Shown here one piece after another: positions 7,074 through 15,983 of a stretch of DNA of 45,415 bases. Location of the stretch: positions 1 through 45,415 of the forward strand of contig JAIEMG010000319.1 of NCBI GenBank assembly GCA_019752375.1. The letters are read 5' to 3'. Source of the DNA: Gemmataceae bacterium. GTDB lineage: Bacteria; Planctomycetota; Planctomycetia; Gemmatales; Gemmataceae. Numbering within the stretch: position 1 is the first letter of the stretch; each line of letters opens with the position of its first letter. A program made the translations under genes and the position numbers. The notes under the pieces are model-generated. The model made no database searches. It saw only the letters and a program-made list of their open reading frames with translations, and was not told where the DNA came from.

Positions 7074-7089
7074 GGCGACCTCCCACGAC

Positions 7090-7764
7090 TCAGGCCAGAA
7101 GTTTCAGCAGCGCCTCGGCCCCTGCCTTCGACGAGGCCGGGTTCTGGCCGGTGACCAGCCTCCCGTCGGTGATGACGAAGCTAGCCCAGTCCGCCGCCTT
7201 CTCGTAGCGTCCGCCGAGACGCTTCAGCTCGTCTTCCACGAGGAACGGCACGACCTTGGTGAGGTGGACCGCTTCCTCCTCGCCGTTGGTGAAGCCCGTC
7301 ACCCGCTTGCCCATCACGATCGGTTGGCCCTGGAACTGGACCCGATGGAGCACGCCAGGCGCGTGGCAGACGGCGGCGACCGGTTTGCCGGCGTTGTAGA
7401 ACGCCTCGATGAGGGCAATCGAATGCGGGTCCTCGGCCAGGTCCCACATCGGGCCGTGACCACCGGGATAGAAGACCGCGTCGTAATCCGAGGCACTGAC
7501 GGCGCTAAGCCGTACGGTACTTGCCAGCGCCGCCTGGGCCACGGGATCTTGCTTGAATCGCCGCGTCATTTCGGTTTGGCCCTCCGGCGTGTCGCTGACC
7601 GGGTCGATGGGCGGATGCCCCCCGTTGGGAGAAGCGAGGGCCACGATCGCCCTGGCATCGAGAAAGGTAAAGTAGGGCGCGGCAAATTCCTCGAGCCAGA
7701 AGCCGGTCTTGCGGCCCGTGTTGCCGAGCTTGTCGTGGGAGGTCAGTACCATGAGGACCTTCAT
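7090..7764 (-). CDS. Type 1 glutamine amidotransferase-like protein (DJ-1/PfpI, Hsp31-like)
   Basis: A 224-residue DJ-1/PfpI superfamily protein. The nucleophile elbow is AAVCHAPGVL with Cys133-His134, and Glu25 in GFWLEEF is the usual acidic partner. The opening MKVLMVLTSHDKLGNTG is typical of the Hsp31/YhbO-like branch, whose members are glyoxalase III, protein deglycases or chaperones. Which activity applies cannot be told from sequence. It is the first gene of a two-gene unit with the SDR-like protein. Together they suggest handling of reactive carbonyl compounds, an inference. Confidence 0.87.
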   Translation of the reverse strand: MKVLMVLTSHDKLGNTGRKTGFWLEEFAAPYFTFLDARAIVALASPNGGHPPIDPVSDTPEGQTEMTRRFKQDPVAQAALASTVRLSAVSASDYDAVFYPGGHGPMWDLAEDPHSIALIEAFYNAGKPVAAVCHAPGVLHRVQFQGQPIVMGKRVTGFTNGEEEAVHLTKVVPFLVEDELKRLGGRYEKAADWASFVITDGRLVTGQNPASSKAGAEALLKLLA

Positions 7765-8363
7765 CGTGATACTCCTGGGTTCGCGTCATGCGGTTGAGGG
7801 CGCATGCTTCGATGTCCCTTGCCTCGAGAGCATTTGTCATCGACCGCTTTCGACCCGAGGATCGGCAGCACTCGCGGCTCATGGGCGCCGTTGATCGAGA
7901 AACGCTTGAGCGGGCGCGGCCGCAGCAACTTTCAGTGTTCCAGAATCTCGGAAGGGAACATCCCGTTTCGGAGATGACGGTCCGGCTGAGGACGAGGACT
8001 ATTTCTTTGGGGGCTTTACGGCGCCCCGAAGTGCAAGCCGGCCAAGACGCGAGCGGCTTGCTCCATAGCCTCGGGAGATGCCAAGTGGCATGTACTCCTG
8101 TGGAAGGAACTGTCAAGCCCGGGCGTGCCGACCTTCGTCGTGCGCGGCTTGGTAGCTGAAGGACTCCTTCTTGGAGCCGCACCACGCTGGAGCACTCCCG
8201 AGGCGTGCGGGAATGTAAGGCGAGAACGACAACCTCCTCACCTGGAGAGCACCGCTCACGGGCGCTATTGACGTCGGCCCTGTCGTTCGTGCCGCTGAGG
8301 CACACTTCATGGCAACCGGTTCTGCGGCGGGGGTCTGTTCAGCGATTGGCTTGACGAGCAACG
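7765..8363. other. 600-bp stretch without a recognisable gene
   Basis: Open frames on both strands here have arginine-rich, low-complexity translations and no ribosome sites. I see no RNA gene or strong repeat. The start of this stretch must hold the promoter of the DJ-1/SDR unit. The rest is the edge of a zone of decayed genes that continues to about 11.8 kb. Confidence 0.4.
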
Positions 8364-9330
8364 TCACCCGCGCGAAGGCTCCCGCACGAGGTCTGCCGGG
8401 CGAACTGCCCCGGCCGATGTAGTGCTCGGGACGCGGTTGGCCGTGGGGATGACGAACTCGGTGACGACGCCCGCCGGCGTAATTCTCCCAATGCGATTGG
8501 CGATGCTCTCCGTGAAATACAAATTCCCGTCCGGCCCGACGACGCTCTCGAACGGATAGTTCGACACGCTGAATTCGTGGATGCCGCTGTACGGGAAGAC
8601 GACGCTCTGGTTGAGAGCAGACGAAGTGCTGCTGATGAAGTTGTCGTCACCATTGTAGAACGCGGTGATGACGTGGCTGCCGATCGTCAAGCCATCGGTC
8701 GTGAAGCTCGCCTGGTCGAAGCCCCCGACGACCTGGAGGGCAACGGTGCCCAGCTCGGTAGTGCCGTCGAAGAAGGTGACAGTGCCGGTCGGCGTGCCGG
8801 CGCCCGGGCTGGTCACGCTCACGGTCGCCGTGAAGGTAACGGGCTGGTCGAAGGAAGCCGGGTTGCTCGAAGAAACCAGACCCACGCTGGTATCGGCCGG
8901 ATCGACCCGTTCGAGCAAGGCGGCGGCGCTGGCGGTGAAGGTGCCATCGCCACTGTATTCGGCAGTGATCGCGTGCGGACCGAGCGGCAGGGCCGCGGAC
9001 GGGGTGAAGCTGGCCTGGCCGGCAACCACGGGCACGGTGGCCACGGCCACTCCATCAACCGAGAAGACGACATTGCCGGTCGGCGTGCCCGATCCCGCGA
9101 CGACCGGCGTGACGAACGCGGTAAACGTCACCGACTGGCCGACGACCGACGGGTTGGTGGTGGAAGTCAGTGCGGTCGTCGTCATGTCGGAGATGGGCGA
9201 GACTTCGGAGAGAACGACGTCGTTGCCGGTGCCTCCTTGATAGGTGATCCGGAAGACGCGGCCGTCGAGGAGGAGGACGGCACCCTCGGGCAGGCCGAGG
9301 AAATGGCCGTTGATCGGGCTTTGCCTCAAA
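8364..9330 (-). pseudogene. Fragment of a surface protein: Ig-like repeats and start of a beta-propeller
   Basis: A reading frame of about 320 codons that looks like an internal piece of a large exported protein. After a stretch ending in RITYQGGTGNDVVLSEV come two Ig-like repeats of about 100 residues (each with GTPTGxVxF, PLGPHAITAEYSGDGTF or IGSHVITAFYNGDDNF). A virginiamycin-B-lyase-like propeller then begins (VVGPDGNLYFTESIANRIGR). The frame has no signal peptide, and similarity stops abruptly after EFVIPTAN, so both ends are missing. The upstream edge coincides with an array of four short repeats at 9322-9389. Probably a dead fragment left by rearrangement. Confidence 0.65.
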
Positions 9331-9395
9331 ACCCCCTCTTGCCCCAAAACTCTCCGGTCTGCCTCAAAAGTCCGATTTCTGCCTCAAAAGTCCCG
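9322..9395. repeat. Four short direct repeats, about 20-bp period
   Basis: TGCCTCAAAA occurs at 9322, 9360 and 9380, with a variant TGCCCCAAAA at 9340. Starts are spaced 18, 20 and 20 bases. The last two copies extend to CTGCCTCAAAAGTCC. The array sits exactly where similarity of the neighbouring surface-protein fragment ends. It resembles the subterminal repeats of a mobile element end or an iteron array. No transposase is in the window. Confidence 0.6.
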
Positions 9396-9608
9396 TATAA
9401 TTGGAGTGGCACGCCCCTGCTGACAAACGACGTAGCCATCCCAAAGCCTAAAATCCCCTTAGACGGGACACGTTACTCATGGGTGGCTTGAGTAGGGGGT
9501 GCCACTTTGTACGCACCTTTTTCGGCAAGCCGAATAAGATAACGGGGAGGGATTCTCGCACCAACGAGTTACCAACCCTCCCCGTTTCTGATGCCGTAGC
9601 AGCCCACG

Positions 9609-10862
9609 CTACGGCTTGCCGAAGAGAATCTTTCCGTTTCCGTCCATCAGGTCCAACCCCGGCCCACTTTTCCCCACGTCCAACCGGATTCGTTCTCTCC
9701 CGTTTTCATCCGACATCTTCAGGCTCGCCCGTTTGTTGAAGACATCGACCAGTACCTTAGTCTGGAGGTTCTCATCTCCGAGGTAGAAGTAAGTCCTTTC
9801 GCCCAATGCCCCCAAGTCTGCCCGAATTTTCTTGTTCTGATCCATCAACCTGAAGATACTCGATGGCACGGTGTCTTTGCCCTTGACGTTGCCATCCACA
9901 GCCCGCAGCAGGATTCGCTCCGCCCCTTGTCCATCCCGCAACGTGACGTTGCAGCCGTTTTCCCCTTCTGCCACTTTCACCCGCACTTTGCCATTCCCGT
10001 AACGGCCACGATGCGACCGTTGTTCATTCGCTCCATATGCACTTCTCCCCGCAGCATCGGTGACCCTGCAACTTTTGGGTCTTTGCGGGAGTGAGAGTAG
10101 ACAGCGGCACCTTCCGGGGTCACTTCTTCGACGGTACTGCTGTTCCCCAGTTGCACGAATGTGTTTCCGTTCGGCAAGCGGCGCGCAGACGTAACGAACG
10201 TACCCGTGCGTTCCCAAAGCACTTTTCCGTCGAGATCGCGCTCCGTTTGCCCAAGGTGAATTCGACCCCCTGCCAACAGCTGAACCGCGGAGATTTCGTG
10301 CCTCTCGGGAAGGCGCTCGCTCAGCTTCCAGCGCGACTTGCCATTGCAGCCAATCAGCCAAACGTGATGGAGCAGGTCCTTGCGCTGATCCTCAAAACTT
10401 TCTGGCGTATACCCCGCCGCCAAGAGGAGCCCTGGGCGTCGATGGTCTCGTCGGACCTTGTCCCAATCGAGTTTGGCGTCGTTCACGCGCCACCAGTTCT
10501 CCCACGCCATCTGACATTGTTTGCGTACATCGGTCTTCCCCGCTCCGATGGCCAGATCGGGCGCGTCGTCGCCGGCGACCCAGTAGAGCAACTCTTCTGC
10601 CTGCCAGGCTAGCTCAGTAGGGGCCGTCGCTAGAAGCGCAATCAACACCGTCGCCATCGCAGTGCTTGCGCAGGTAGGCGAGCAAGCCGGCGTCGTCGGT
10701 GGCGACGCCCGATTCCTTGAGGAACCGTTCGTCGGGGTCGGTCGGCTCTTCCGCGGCCAGCACGAGCCGCGGAGGCTCCTTCGGCGCGGCCTCGGGCGGC
10801 GCGGTGACGGCGCCGCAGCCCAGGAGGAATGCCATCAGCAGCAAGGCGGACAGATGCTTCAC
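9609..10862 (-). pseudogene. Broken HEAT/PQQ-like repeat lipoprotein gene
   Basis: Three consecutive frames on the minus strand make sense only as one damaged gene. A GTG at 10862 (GGGAG upstream) begins a lipoprotein signal (MKHLSALLLMAFLLGCGAV) and a short leader (DPDERFLKESGVATDD), then runs into a stop at 10614. From about 10657 another frame gives VLIALLATAPTELAWQAEELL, the end of a HEAT-repeat region, and then PQQ-like beta-blades (RLPNGNTFVQLGNSS). That frame stops at 9977. With one base added near 9988 it would continue in the third frame as NGKVRVKVAEGENG through DENGRERIRLDVGK to 9609. I infer loss of several HEAT repeats plus a single-base frameshift. The family is common in Gemmata-type genomes. 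Confidence 0.6.
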
Positions 10863-11420
10863 GGGGAAAGCTCCCGGTAAGGACACGTGGGGGCGCATCC
10901 GGGTTCAGAGAGGATTCGGCGATGTCCATCCGCTTCGCGCAGGGTGCCGATTGGCTGCAGGCAAGCGGATGTCAGGGAAACTCACTTTGCTGACGCTAAT
11001 CCAGGCGCGGAACGGACGCAAATGAATATCCAAAACAGGCGACGGCTGGGTTGTGCGGCTGATACCTGGGCGGGAAACTGACCCGTTGGGCGCAGGCGAG
11101 GGAGGGTGCGGGACTTTCATGCAGACCGTGCACGCGTCGCCCCCTCACCCCCATCCCCTCGCCCCCGAGTACAGGGGCGAGGGGAGCCCGTTGGGTCGCT
11201 TACGTCCCATCGAGTGGCCGGCGCGCCCCGCCATCGTCCGAGGGGAGCGGTCTTGGATTCATGCACCGGCGAGGGGCATTTGGCCGCCGATTGGCCAAAT
11301 TGCACTTGCGTCACGCTGAAGGGCTTTCGCATCGTGAATGGATTGAGGCGGCGCGCGGTCCCTGTCGCGGAGCCCGTTGCCGACGGTTGCCGGCTTCTCT
11401 TCTTGCCGTGGAGGCCCTCC
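10863..11420. other. 560-bp stretch with no clear gene
   Basis: The frames are poor in coding character. The stretch holds a dispersed palindromic element at 11140-11187, listed separately, and otherwise nothing I recognise. It belongs to the decayed zone. Confidence 0.4.
11140..11187. repeat. Dispersed palindromic element, copy A
   Basis: A C-rich block with CCCTCACCCC followed by CCCCTCGCCCC, a short loop and GGGGCGAGGGG forms a strong stem. A clearly related copy in reverse orientation is at 26061-26104, inside a coding region. This is a small non-autonomous repeat of the type scattered in planctomycete genomes. Confidence 0.65.
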
Positions 11421-11756
11421 ATGTCTGCCATGCCATGCGCCGAATCCGTTCTGTCGCCCAATTTGAGGAACGACCGCGCACCGTCAACCAACGGATGGAA
11501 CGGAGGCAAGGGCCCGTCAGCGAACGGACGTAACGGCGCCGCGCGTCCGTCAATCAACGGACGTAACGGGCTGAAACCACCATCAATCAACGGGCGTGAC
11601 GCTACTGAGGAAGGGAACGACGGGGACAGCCTCGGGACGCAGCGGTTTCGACTATGTGCCCCACATCGCCCGCGGAGTCCCAGTCCGCACCGCCCTGCCC
11701 ACGAGCTTCGGGTTGGCGGGCAACGCGGCGCCCTGGTCATGCGCCGCTTTGCGTGA
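11421..11756 (+). CDS. Possible small protein with 11-residue tandem repeats
   Basis: An ATG at 11421 has GGAGG 6 nt upstream and opens a 111-codon frame beginning MSAMPCAESVLSPNL. It includes four consecutive 11-residue repeats of the form PSxNGRNGxxx (about residues 21-64). The DNA repeats with an exact 33-bp period (11481, 11514, 11547, 11580). The tail after the repeats is arginine-rich and looks non-coding, so the frame may be the start of a decayed gene. No family recognised. Confidence 0.3.
   Translation: MSAMPCAESVLSPNLRNDRAPSTNGWNGGKGPSANGRNGAARPSINGRNGLKPPSINGRDATEEGNDGDSLGTQRFRLCAPHRPRSPSPHRPAHELRVGGQRGALVMRRFA
11481..11602. repeat. 33-bp tandem repeat, four copies
   Basis: Copies start at 11481, 11514, 11547 and 11580. 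A 23-base conserved part beginning CCGTCAATCAACGGACGTAA is followed by 10 variable bases. The period is a multiple of three, matching an 11-residue peptide repeat in the overlapping frame. Confidence 0.7.
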
Positions 11757-11812
11757 AATGCCAACACACCAGTCCACATACGCCGATCCGCGAACTGGTT
11801 CGTCGGAGCGGG

Positions 11813-13327
11813 TCACTTCTTCGGTGCGACCTTCTTGAACTCCACGTCCAGGGCGCGCAAGGCAACGACCTCACCGTCCGAGCCGAGTCGGAAAACCAGC
11901 TGGGGATCGTCGAGCACGGGGTGGCGGGCCGTAAACGTGTCGTAATGATAATGCTCCAGCGGGCACTGAAACGTGCTCCACTTCCAGGTCAGCGCGCCCT
12001 TGTCCTGCGCCACCTGGCAGGTGCCGTAGCCGGGAGCCTCGAACATTCCCTCGTAGGCGCTGGGACGCAGCGACGGCTTGGTGTCCTTGTGCCGCTTCGC
12101 TTCCAGGTCGCGAAGGCGAGCCGCGTCCGCCGTCTCCTTGGCCTTCGCGCCTTGCAGGTACAGGGCGTCCCAGTCGCGGTAGGGAAGGCCGAACAGCGTG
12201 TCGAGCAGGGCGTTGCTCAGCGCCAGGTTCATGCGCGTGTCTTGCAGGTTGCACAGAATGCCGATGCCGACGCCCGCGCCTGGCACCAGGGTAATGTGGG
12301 CGCGCATCCCATCAATGTTGCCGGCGTGCGACACGAGCTTCATGCCGCGATAATCCTGCAACACCCAGCCCAGACAGTAACTGATCTGCGTGGTGTACGG
12401 GTTCTCGTGCCGAACCACGTCCTCCATACGGATGACGGTCTGCGGCGTGTGCGTCTCTTCCAGGCCCCGAGCGGAGACGAGGCGCTGGCCATTCCCGCTG
12501 CCGTCGCCGAGCTGGAACTTGATCCACTTGCCCAGGTCGCGGGCGCTGGTGCTCATCGACAGCGCCGGGTGCGGATGCGCGAAGTCGTACCACGGGACGA
12601 CATCGATCTTTCCCTGGCGATTCTTGCGATGGGGACTGGCATGGTCCATTGCTTTGAGGGCGGCGGCGGTTGTAAAAGTCGTGGCGCTCATGTCCAGCGG
12701 AACGAGGATTTCCTTCCGCACGAAGTCGTTCCAGCGGACGCCGGCCGTGCGGTGCATCGCTTGCCCGGCCGCGCCGACCATGATGTTCTGGTAGATCATT
12801 CCAGAGCGGAAGGAACGGGCGGGCTTCACCTGGCCGATGCGGCGGATCTGTTCTTCCAGGTCCCAGGGCGAGCGGTACCAGAGCAAATCGTGGCCACCGA
12901 CTCCCGTGCGATGAGAGAGCAAGTCTCGCAGGGTCACGTTCTCGTCGGCGAGCGGATCCGCCAGTCGGAACGACGGCAAGTGCTTGCGGACCGGGTCGTC
13001 CCAGTCCAGCTTCCCCTGGTCCACGAGCATTGCCAGGGCCACGCTCGTAAAGCCCTTCGTGCACGAGGAAAGCGGAAAAATGGTATCGGCCGTCACCGGT
13101 TCCTTGCCGCCCGCTTCACGGACACCGAAGCCCTTCAGGTAGACGACCTTGTTACCGCGCACGATGACGATGGACGCGCCGGGCACCTTCCAGACCTTCA
13201 TTGCGCTCTGAACAACGGCATCGAGCGCGCGCGCGTCGATTTCCTGGGCGCATGTCGGCCGCGGACCGAAGCCCGCGGCCAGGAGCAGGGCAATGACAGG
13301 CTGATACCGAGGTGCGGTCCAGTACAT
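11813..13327 (-). CDS. Secreted serine hydrolase (beta-lactamase class C / PBP-like)
   Basis: A 504-residue exported protein of the beta-lactamase class C / AmpH / esterase EstB superfamily. The signal peptide is about residues 1-27 (cleavage near TCAQ). The active-site triad is complete: Ser88-Cys-Thr-Lys91 (LSSCTK), Tyr179-Gln-Asn181 (YQN) and His334-Ala-Gly336 (HAG). A C-terminal domain of about 110 residues follows the catalytic one. It may be a D-peptidase or esterase acting outside the cytoplasm; true beta-lactamase activity cannot be claimed. The ATG at 13327 is preceded by GGAG and removes a poorly supported N-terminal extension. No operon partner is obvious. Confidence 0.88.
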   Translation of the reverse strand: MYWTAPRYQPVIALLLAAGFGPRPTCAQEIDARALDAVVQSAMKVWKVPGASIVIVRGNKVVYLKGFGVREAGGKEPVTADTIFPLSSCTKGFTSVALAMLVDQGKLDWDDPVRKHLPSFRLADPLADENVTLRDLLSHRTGVGGHDLLWYRSPWDLEEQIRRIGQVKPARSFRSGMIYQNIMVGAAGQAMHRTAGVRWNDFVRKEILVPLDMSATTFTTAAALKAMDHASPHRKNRQGKIDVVPWYDFAHPHPALSMSTSARDLGKWIKFQLGDGSGNGQRLVSARGLEETHTPQTVIRMEDVVRHENPYTTQISYCLGWVLQDYRGMKLVSHAGNIDGMRAHITLVPGAGVGIGILCNLQDTRMNLALSNALLDTLFGLPYRDWDALYLQGAKAKETADAARLRDLEAKRHKDTKPSLRPSAYEGMFEAPGYGTCQVAQDKGALTWKWSTFQCPLEHYHYDTFTARHPVLDDPQLVFRLGSDGEVVALRALDVEFKKVAPKK

Positions 13328-13429
13328 CTCTGTCTCCGGAAGTTGGCCTCGACCAATGCAAAGAGGCTTGCAACCATCTGGTTGCAAGCCTCAAGGTCAA
13401 TTCAGTGTTGTCCGCATTCAGGTCGCCGA

Positions 13430-14137
13430 TTACAGGCCGTAGCCGCCGTTGCCGAAGGCGCCGAACTTGCCGGGGAGGCCGCCGCCAAAACCGCCGGGGA
13501 AGCCGCCACCGTAACCGCCCGGGAAACCGCCGCCGTAACCGCCGTAGCCACCGGGGAATCCGCCGCCGTAGCCGCCACCACCGTAGCCCTGGTTGCCGCC
13601 CTGCATGCCTGCGGAGGAAGGCAGACCAACGAGGGTGTTGTAGGCCTGGTTCAGCGAGACGCCCGGAGGATAGCGCCCGCCGATGCCATTGCCGGCGCCG
13701 CCACCACCGAAGCCACCACCGCCAAACCCGCCATAACCACCCAGGCCGCCCTGGCCGCCGCCATAGTTACCGCCGCCCTGGCCGCCGGTGCCGCCGAACT
13801 GGGTGATGATCTGGAGCGGTCCCCGGTTGACGCCGGACCCAGTGATATTGCTGTACATGTAGGCACGGTCTTGGCGCATGCGAGCTCCAAGAGCGTTCGC
13901 TCCGCCGGCAACGCCACCGCCGCCACCGTAGCCGCCGCCGGGATAGCCGCCGCCACCGTAACCGCCGCCGGGATAGCCGCCGCCACCGTAACCGCCGCCG
14001 GGATAGCCGCCGTAGCCGCCACCACCGTAGCCGCCACCCGGATAGCCGCCGTACTGAGCAAAGATTTGTTGCGGTAGAAAGAACACAGCGGCCGCCAAGG
14101 CCATTGCGCCACCCTTCAGGAGGAATCGAACGTGCAT
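13430..14137 (-). CDS. Secreted Gly/Tyr-rich low-complexity protein
   Basis: A 235-residue protein with a signal peptide (MALAAAVFFLPQQIFA, cleavage before QYGG) followed by almost pure Gly-Tyr-Pro repeats. Two repeat blocks (residues 28-75 and 175-235) flank a short non-repetitive middle that includes YMYSNITGSGVNRGPLQIIT. The middle part and the conserved signal peptide argue that it is translated. Such proteins are thought to be structural or adhesive components of the cell surface; the function is unknown. The start at 14137 is favoured, but a GTG nine bases earlier is possible. A promoter-like sequence lies at 14274-14302. Confidence 0.72.
   Translation of the reverse strand: MHVRFLLKGGAMALAAAVFFLPQQIFAQYGGYPGGGYGGGGYGGYPGGGYGGGGYPGGGYGGGGYPGGGYGGGGGVAGGANALGARMRQDRAYMYSNITGSGVNRGPLQIITQFGGTGGQGGGNYGGGQGGLGGYGGFGGGGFGGGGAGNGIGGRYPPGVSLNQAYNTLVGLPSSAGMQGGNQGYGGGGYGGGFPGGYGGYGGGFPGGYGGGFPGGFGGGLPGKFGAFGNGGYGL
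13915..14045. repeat. Tandem repeats encoding PGGGYGGGGY units
   Basis: A block of about 30 bp, reading ccgccgccgggatagccgcc on the plus strand, recurs at least three times with small changes. It encodes the N-terminal Gly/Tyr repeat of the secreted protein and is prone to copy-number change. Confidence 0.75.
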
Positions 14138-14525
14138 GGCATTCACCTCAAAATAAAAGATCAAGGTCGTCCCGTTGCAGGGCGGAAAACCGCCGCTTGC
14201 ACCGCCTTGGCACCAACTTTTCCCCGACCAAGGGCGGCACACTCTCAATGAGCCGTCAAGATCTATGACGACAATTTTCAAAAAACCAGAAACGCCTGTC
14301 AAGGAAATTGGCCAGAAACTTCGTGCCTTGCCGCGTTTCCCTAACCGGCATTTCGCTTCGTCCGTGTCTGCCATTCCGTCCGTGTAGAGCGGAAACGCTG
14401 TTCGAAGGGGCAACTTGCGCTCGAATCAACGATTTTGCGCAAAAAGTTGAGGCTGGAGCGAATTCGAGACGCTCAGAAACGAAATCACGGATCACGCGGT
14501 AAAGCATCTAGCATCTACCCAGTCC
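14138..14525. other. 390-bp intergenic stretch
   Basis: Apart from the promoter-like sequence at 14274-14302 I see no gene, RNA or repeat. It separates the Gly/Tyr-rich gene (minus) from the LRR remnant (plus). Confidence 0.4.
14274..14302 (-). promoter_or_regulatory. Sigma70-like promoter for the Gly/Tyr-rich protein
   Basis: On the minus strand TTGACA (14302-14297) is followed after 17 bp by GAAAAT (14279-14274), a perfect -35 and a 4/6 -10. It would give a 5' leader of about 130 bases before the start at 14137. Confidence 0.4.
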
Positions 14526-14948
14526 ATGCGAGAGCTCACGCGTCTTGTTCTCGATAGCAACGCGATTCGCGACGAAGGTCCATTGGCCTTGGCGCAGTCA
14601 GACACTGTGGATTTTCTAGTCAATCTGGATATTCCACAGAACAGCGGGGGCCTGAAGGATGCGGAAGCGATTGCGAACTCTTCCAACATGAAACGCCTCG
14701 CCCGCTTGGGCTTAAGCGACAATCCCATTGGTGACGTCGGAGTTGATGCTATCGCTCGTTCGCGGTCGCTGACTCAACTGTCGTGTTTGGAAGTTCGCTA
14801 TTGTAAAATAACCGACACGGGTGGCCGGTCACTCGCAAACGCCGCCTGGAGCGAGAGACGATCACGACTGGACTTGCGAGGAAATCAAATTAGCCCCCAG
14901 TGCGCCAAGGCGTTGCGAGAGCGTTTCGATGGCCGCGTCGAATTGTAG
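14526..14948 (+). pseudogene. Leucine-rich-repeat protein remnant
   Basis: 140 codons of ribonuclease-inhibitor-type leucine-rich repeats of about 26 residues (RLVLDSNAIRDEGPLALAQS, RLARLGLSDNPIGDVGVDAI, LEVRYCKITDTGGRSLANAA, RLDLRGNQISPQCAKALRER). This matches the C-terminal repeats of the large LRR paralogue family typical of Gemmata-type genomes. The usual N-terminal domain is missing, and the second repeat (DIPQNSGGLKDAEAIANSSN) is degenerate. No ribosome site precedes the first ATG. Probably a leftover fragment, although it keeps an open frame. Confidence 0.6.
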
Positions 14949-14990
14949 TTATCGGCGGCAGACGCTCGCCGCCGTTTCTCCACCCGAGGC

Positions 14991-15983
14991 ATGCCCGTCA
15001 TGACTCACGCCGTACTCATCGTCGGCCACGGCAGTCGGAATCCTGAAGGCATCGCCGAGTTCCTCGGCCTCACCCGGCATTTCCGCGCTCGGCGTCCCGA
15101 AGTGCCGGTGGAGATCAGCTTCCTGGAGTTTGCCCGGCCGACCATTCAGGAAGGCATGGACCGACTGGCTCGGACGGGCGTTCGGACCATTGTCGTGCTG
15201 CCCGGCGTGTTGATGGCCGCGGGGCACGCCAAGAACGACATGGCCAGCGAAGTGCGCCTGGCCCGGCAGCGCTATCCCCAGCTCGACATCCGCATGGGCG
15301 GCGCCCTGGAGATCGACCCGCATCTGCTGCAACTCTGCCGGATCCGCTACCAGGAAGCGCTGGCAGACCATCCCGTGGACGCGAAAGACACACTCTTGCT
15401 GCTCGTTGGCCGCGGCAGCAACGATCCCGATGCGAACGGCAACGTCGCCAAGCTCGCCCGCCTCTTGCAGGAAGGCTATCCCACGGCCTGGGCGGCGTGG
15501 GCGTACAGCGGGATTGCCCGGCCGCTGCTCGAAGAAGCGCTGCCCGTCTGCGAGCGCGCCGGTTTTCGCCGCATCGTGGTGCAACCATATTTCCTCTTCA
15601 CCGGCATCCTGCTCAAGCGTCTCTACGAACAGGTCGAAACACGCCGGCAGGCACGGCCCGACCTGGAGATCATCGCGACACCACACTTGCAGGCCCATGA
15701 ACTGTTGATCGACGCCTTCCTGCAGCGCGTGGACGAGGCGCTGCACGGCCTGGGCCACATGAACTGCTCGCTGTGCCAGTATCGGGTGCCGATCATCGGC
15801 GCCGAGACGAAACTGGGCGAGCCGCAACGGCCGCACCATTATCACGTGCAAGGAACGCTCGGGCACGTGCACCAACTGGATGAATCGACGCTGCCGCTTC
15901 GGGCCGATCCCGTCGAACCCAGGGACGGAGTTGCCGATCCACATTCGTGGGCGACGCCCTTGCTCGAACGCTTGCACTTTTGA
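14991..15983 (+). CDS. cbiX: Sirohydrochlorin chelatase, CbiX family, two-domain
   Basis: A 330-residue chelatase that inserts cobalt or iron into sirohydrochlorin on the way to cobalamin or siroheme. Two CbiX domains are visible: about 7-120 (VLIVGHGSRNPEGIAEF, LPGVLMAAGHAKNDM with the metal-binding His) and about 133-250 (LLLVGRGSNDPDANGN, VQPYFLFTGILLKRL). The first carries the typical His; the equivalent site in the second is Phe-rich. The C-terminal region has MNCSLCQYR and several His residues, as in long CbiX proteins with a metal-binding tail. The start may be ATG at 14991 or at 15000. The stop overlaps the ribD start (TGATG). Confidence 0.85.
   Translation: MPVMTHAVLIVGHGSRNPEGIAEFLGLTRHFRARRPEVPVEISFLEFARPTIQEGMDRLARTGVRTIVVLPGVLMAAGHAKNDMASEVRLARQRYPQLDIRMGGALEIDPHLLQLCRIRYQEALADHPVDAKDTLLLLVGRGSNDPDANGNVAKLARLLQEGYPTAWAAWAYSGIARPLLEEALPVCERAGFRRIVVQPYFLFTGILLKRLYEQVETRRQARPDLEIIATPHLQAHELLIDAFLQRVDEALHGLGHMNCSLCQYRVPIIGAETKLGEPQRPHHYHVQGTLGHVHQLDESTLPLRADPVEPRDGVADPHSWATPLLERLHF

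Noticed and set aside
11481-11602. CRISPR array
   Set aside because: Regular spacing, but the variable parts are only 10 bases, there are four units and no cas gene.
13915-14045. CRISPR-like or regulatory repeat
   Set aside because: The repeats are codon-periodic and encode the Gly/Tyr-rich protein.
11654-14077. An 807-codon plus-strand frame
   Set aside because: Antisense to the serine hydrolase and Gly-rich genes; the Ala/Thr repeats are the reverse of the Gly/Tyr repeats.
14949-14990. Cobalamin riboswitch before cbiX
   Set aside because: The gap after the LRR remnant is only 42 bases and contains no B12-box.
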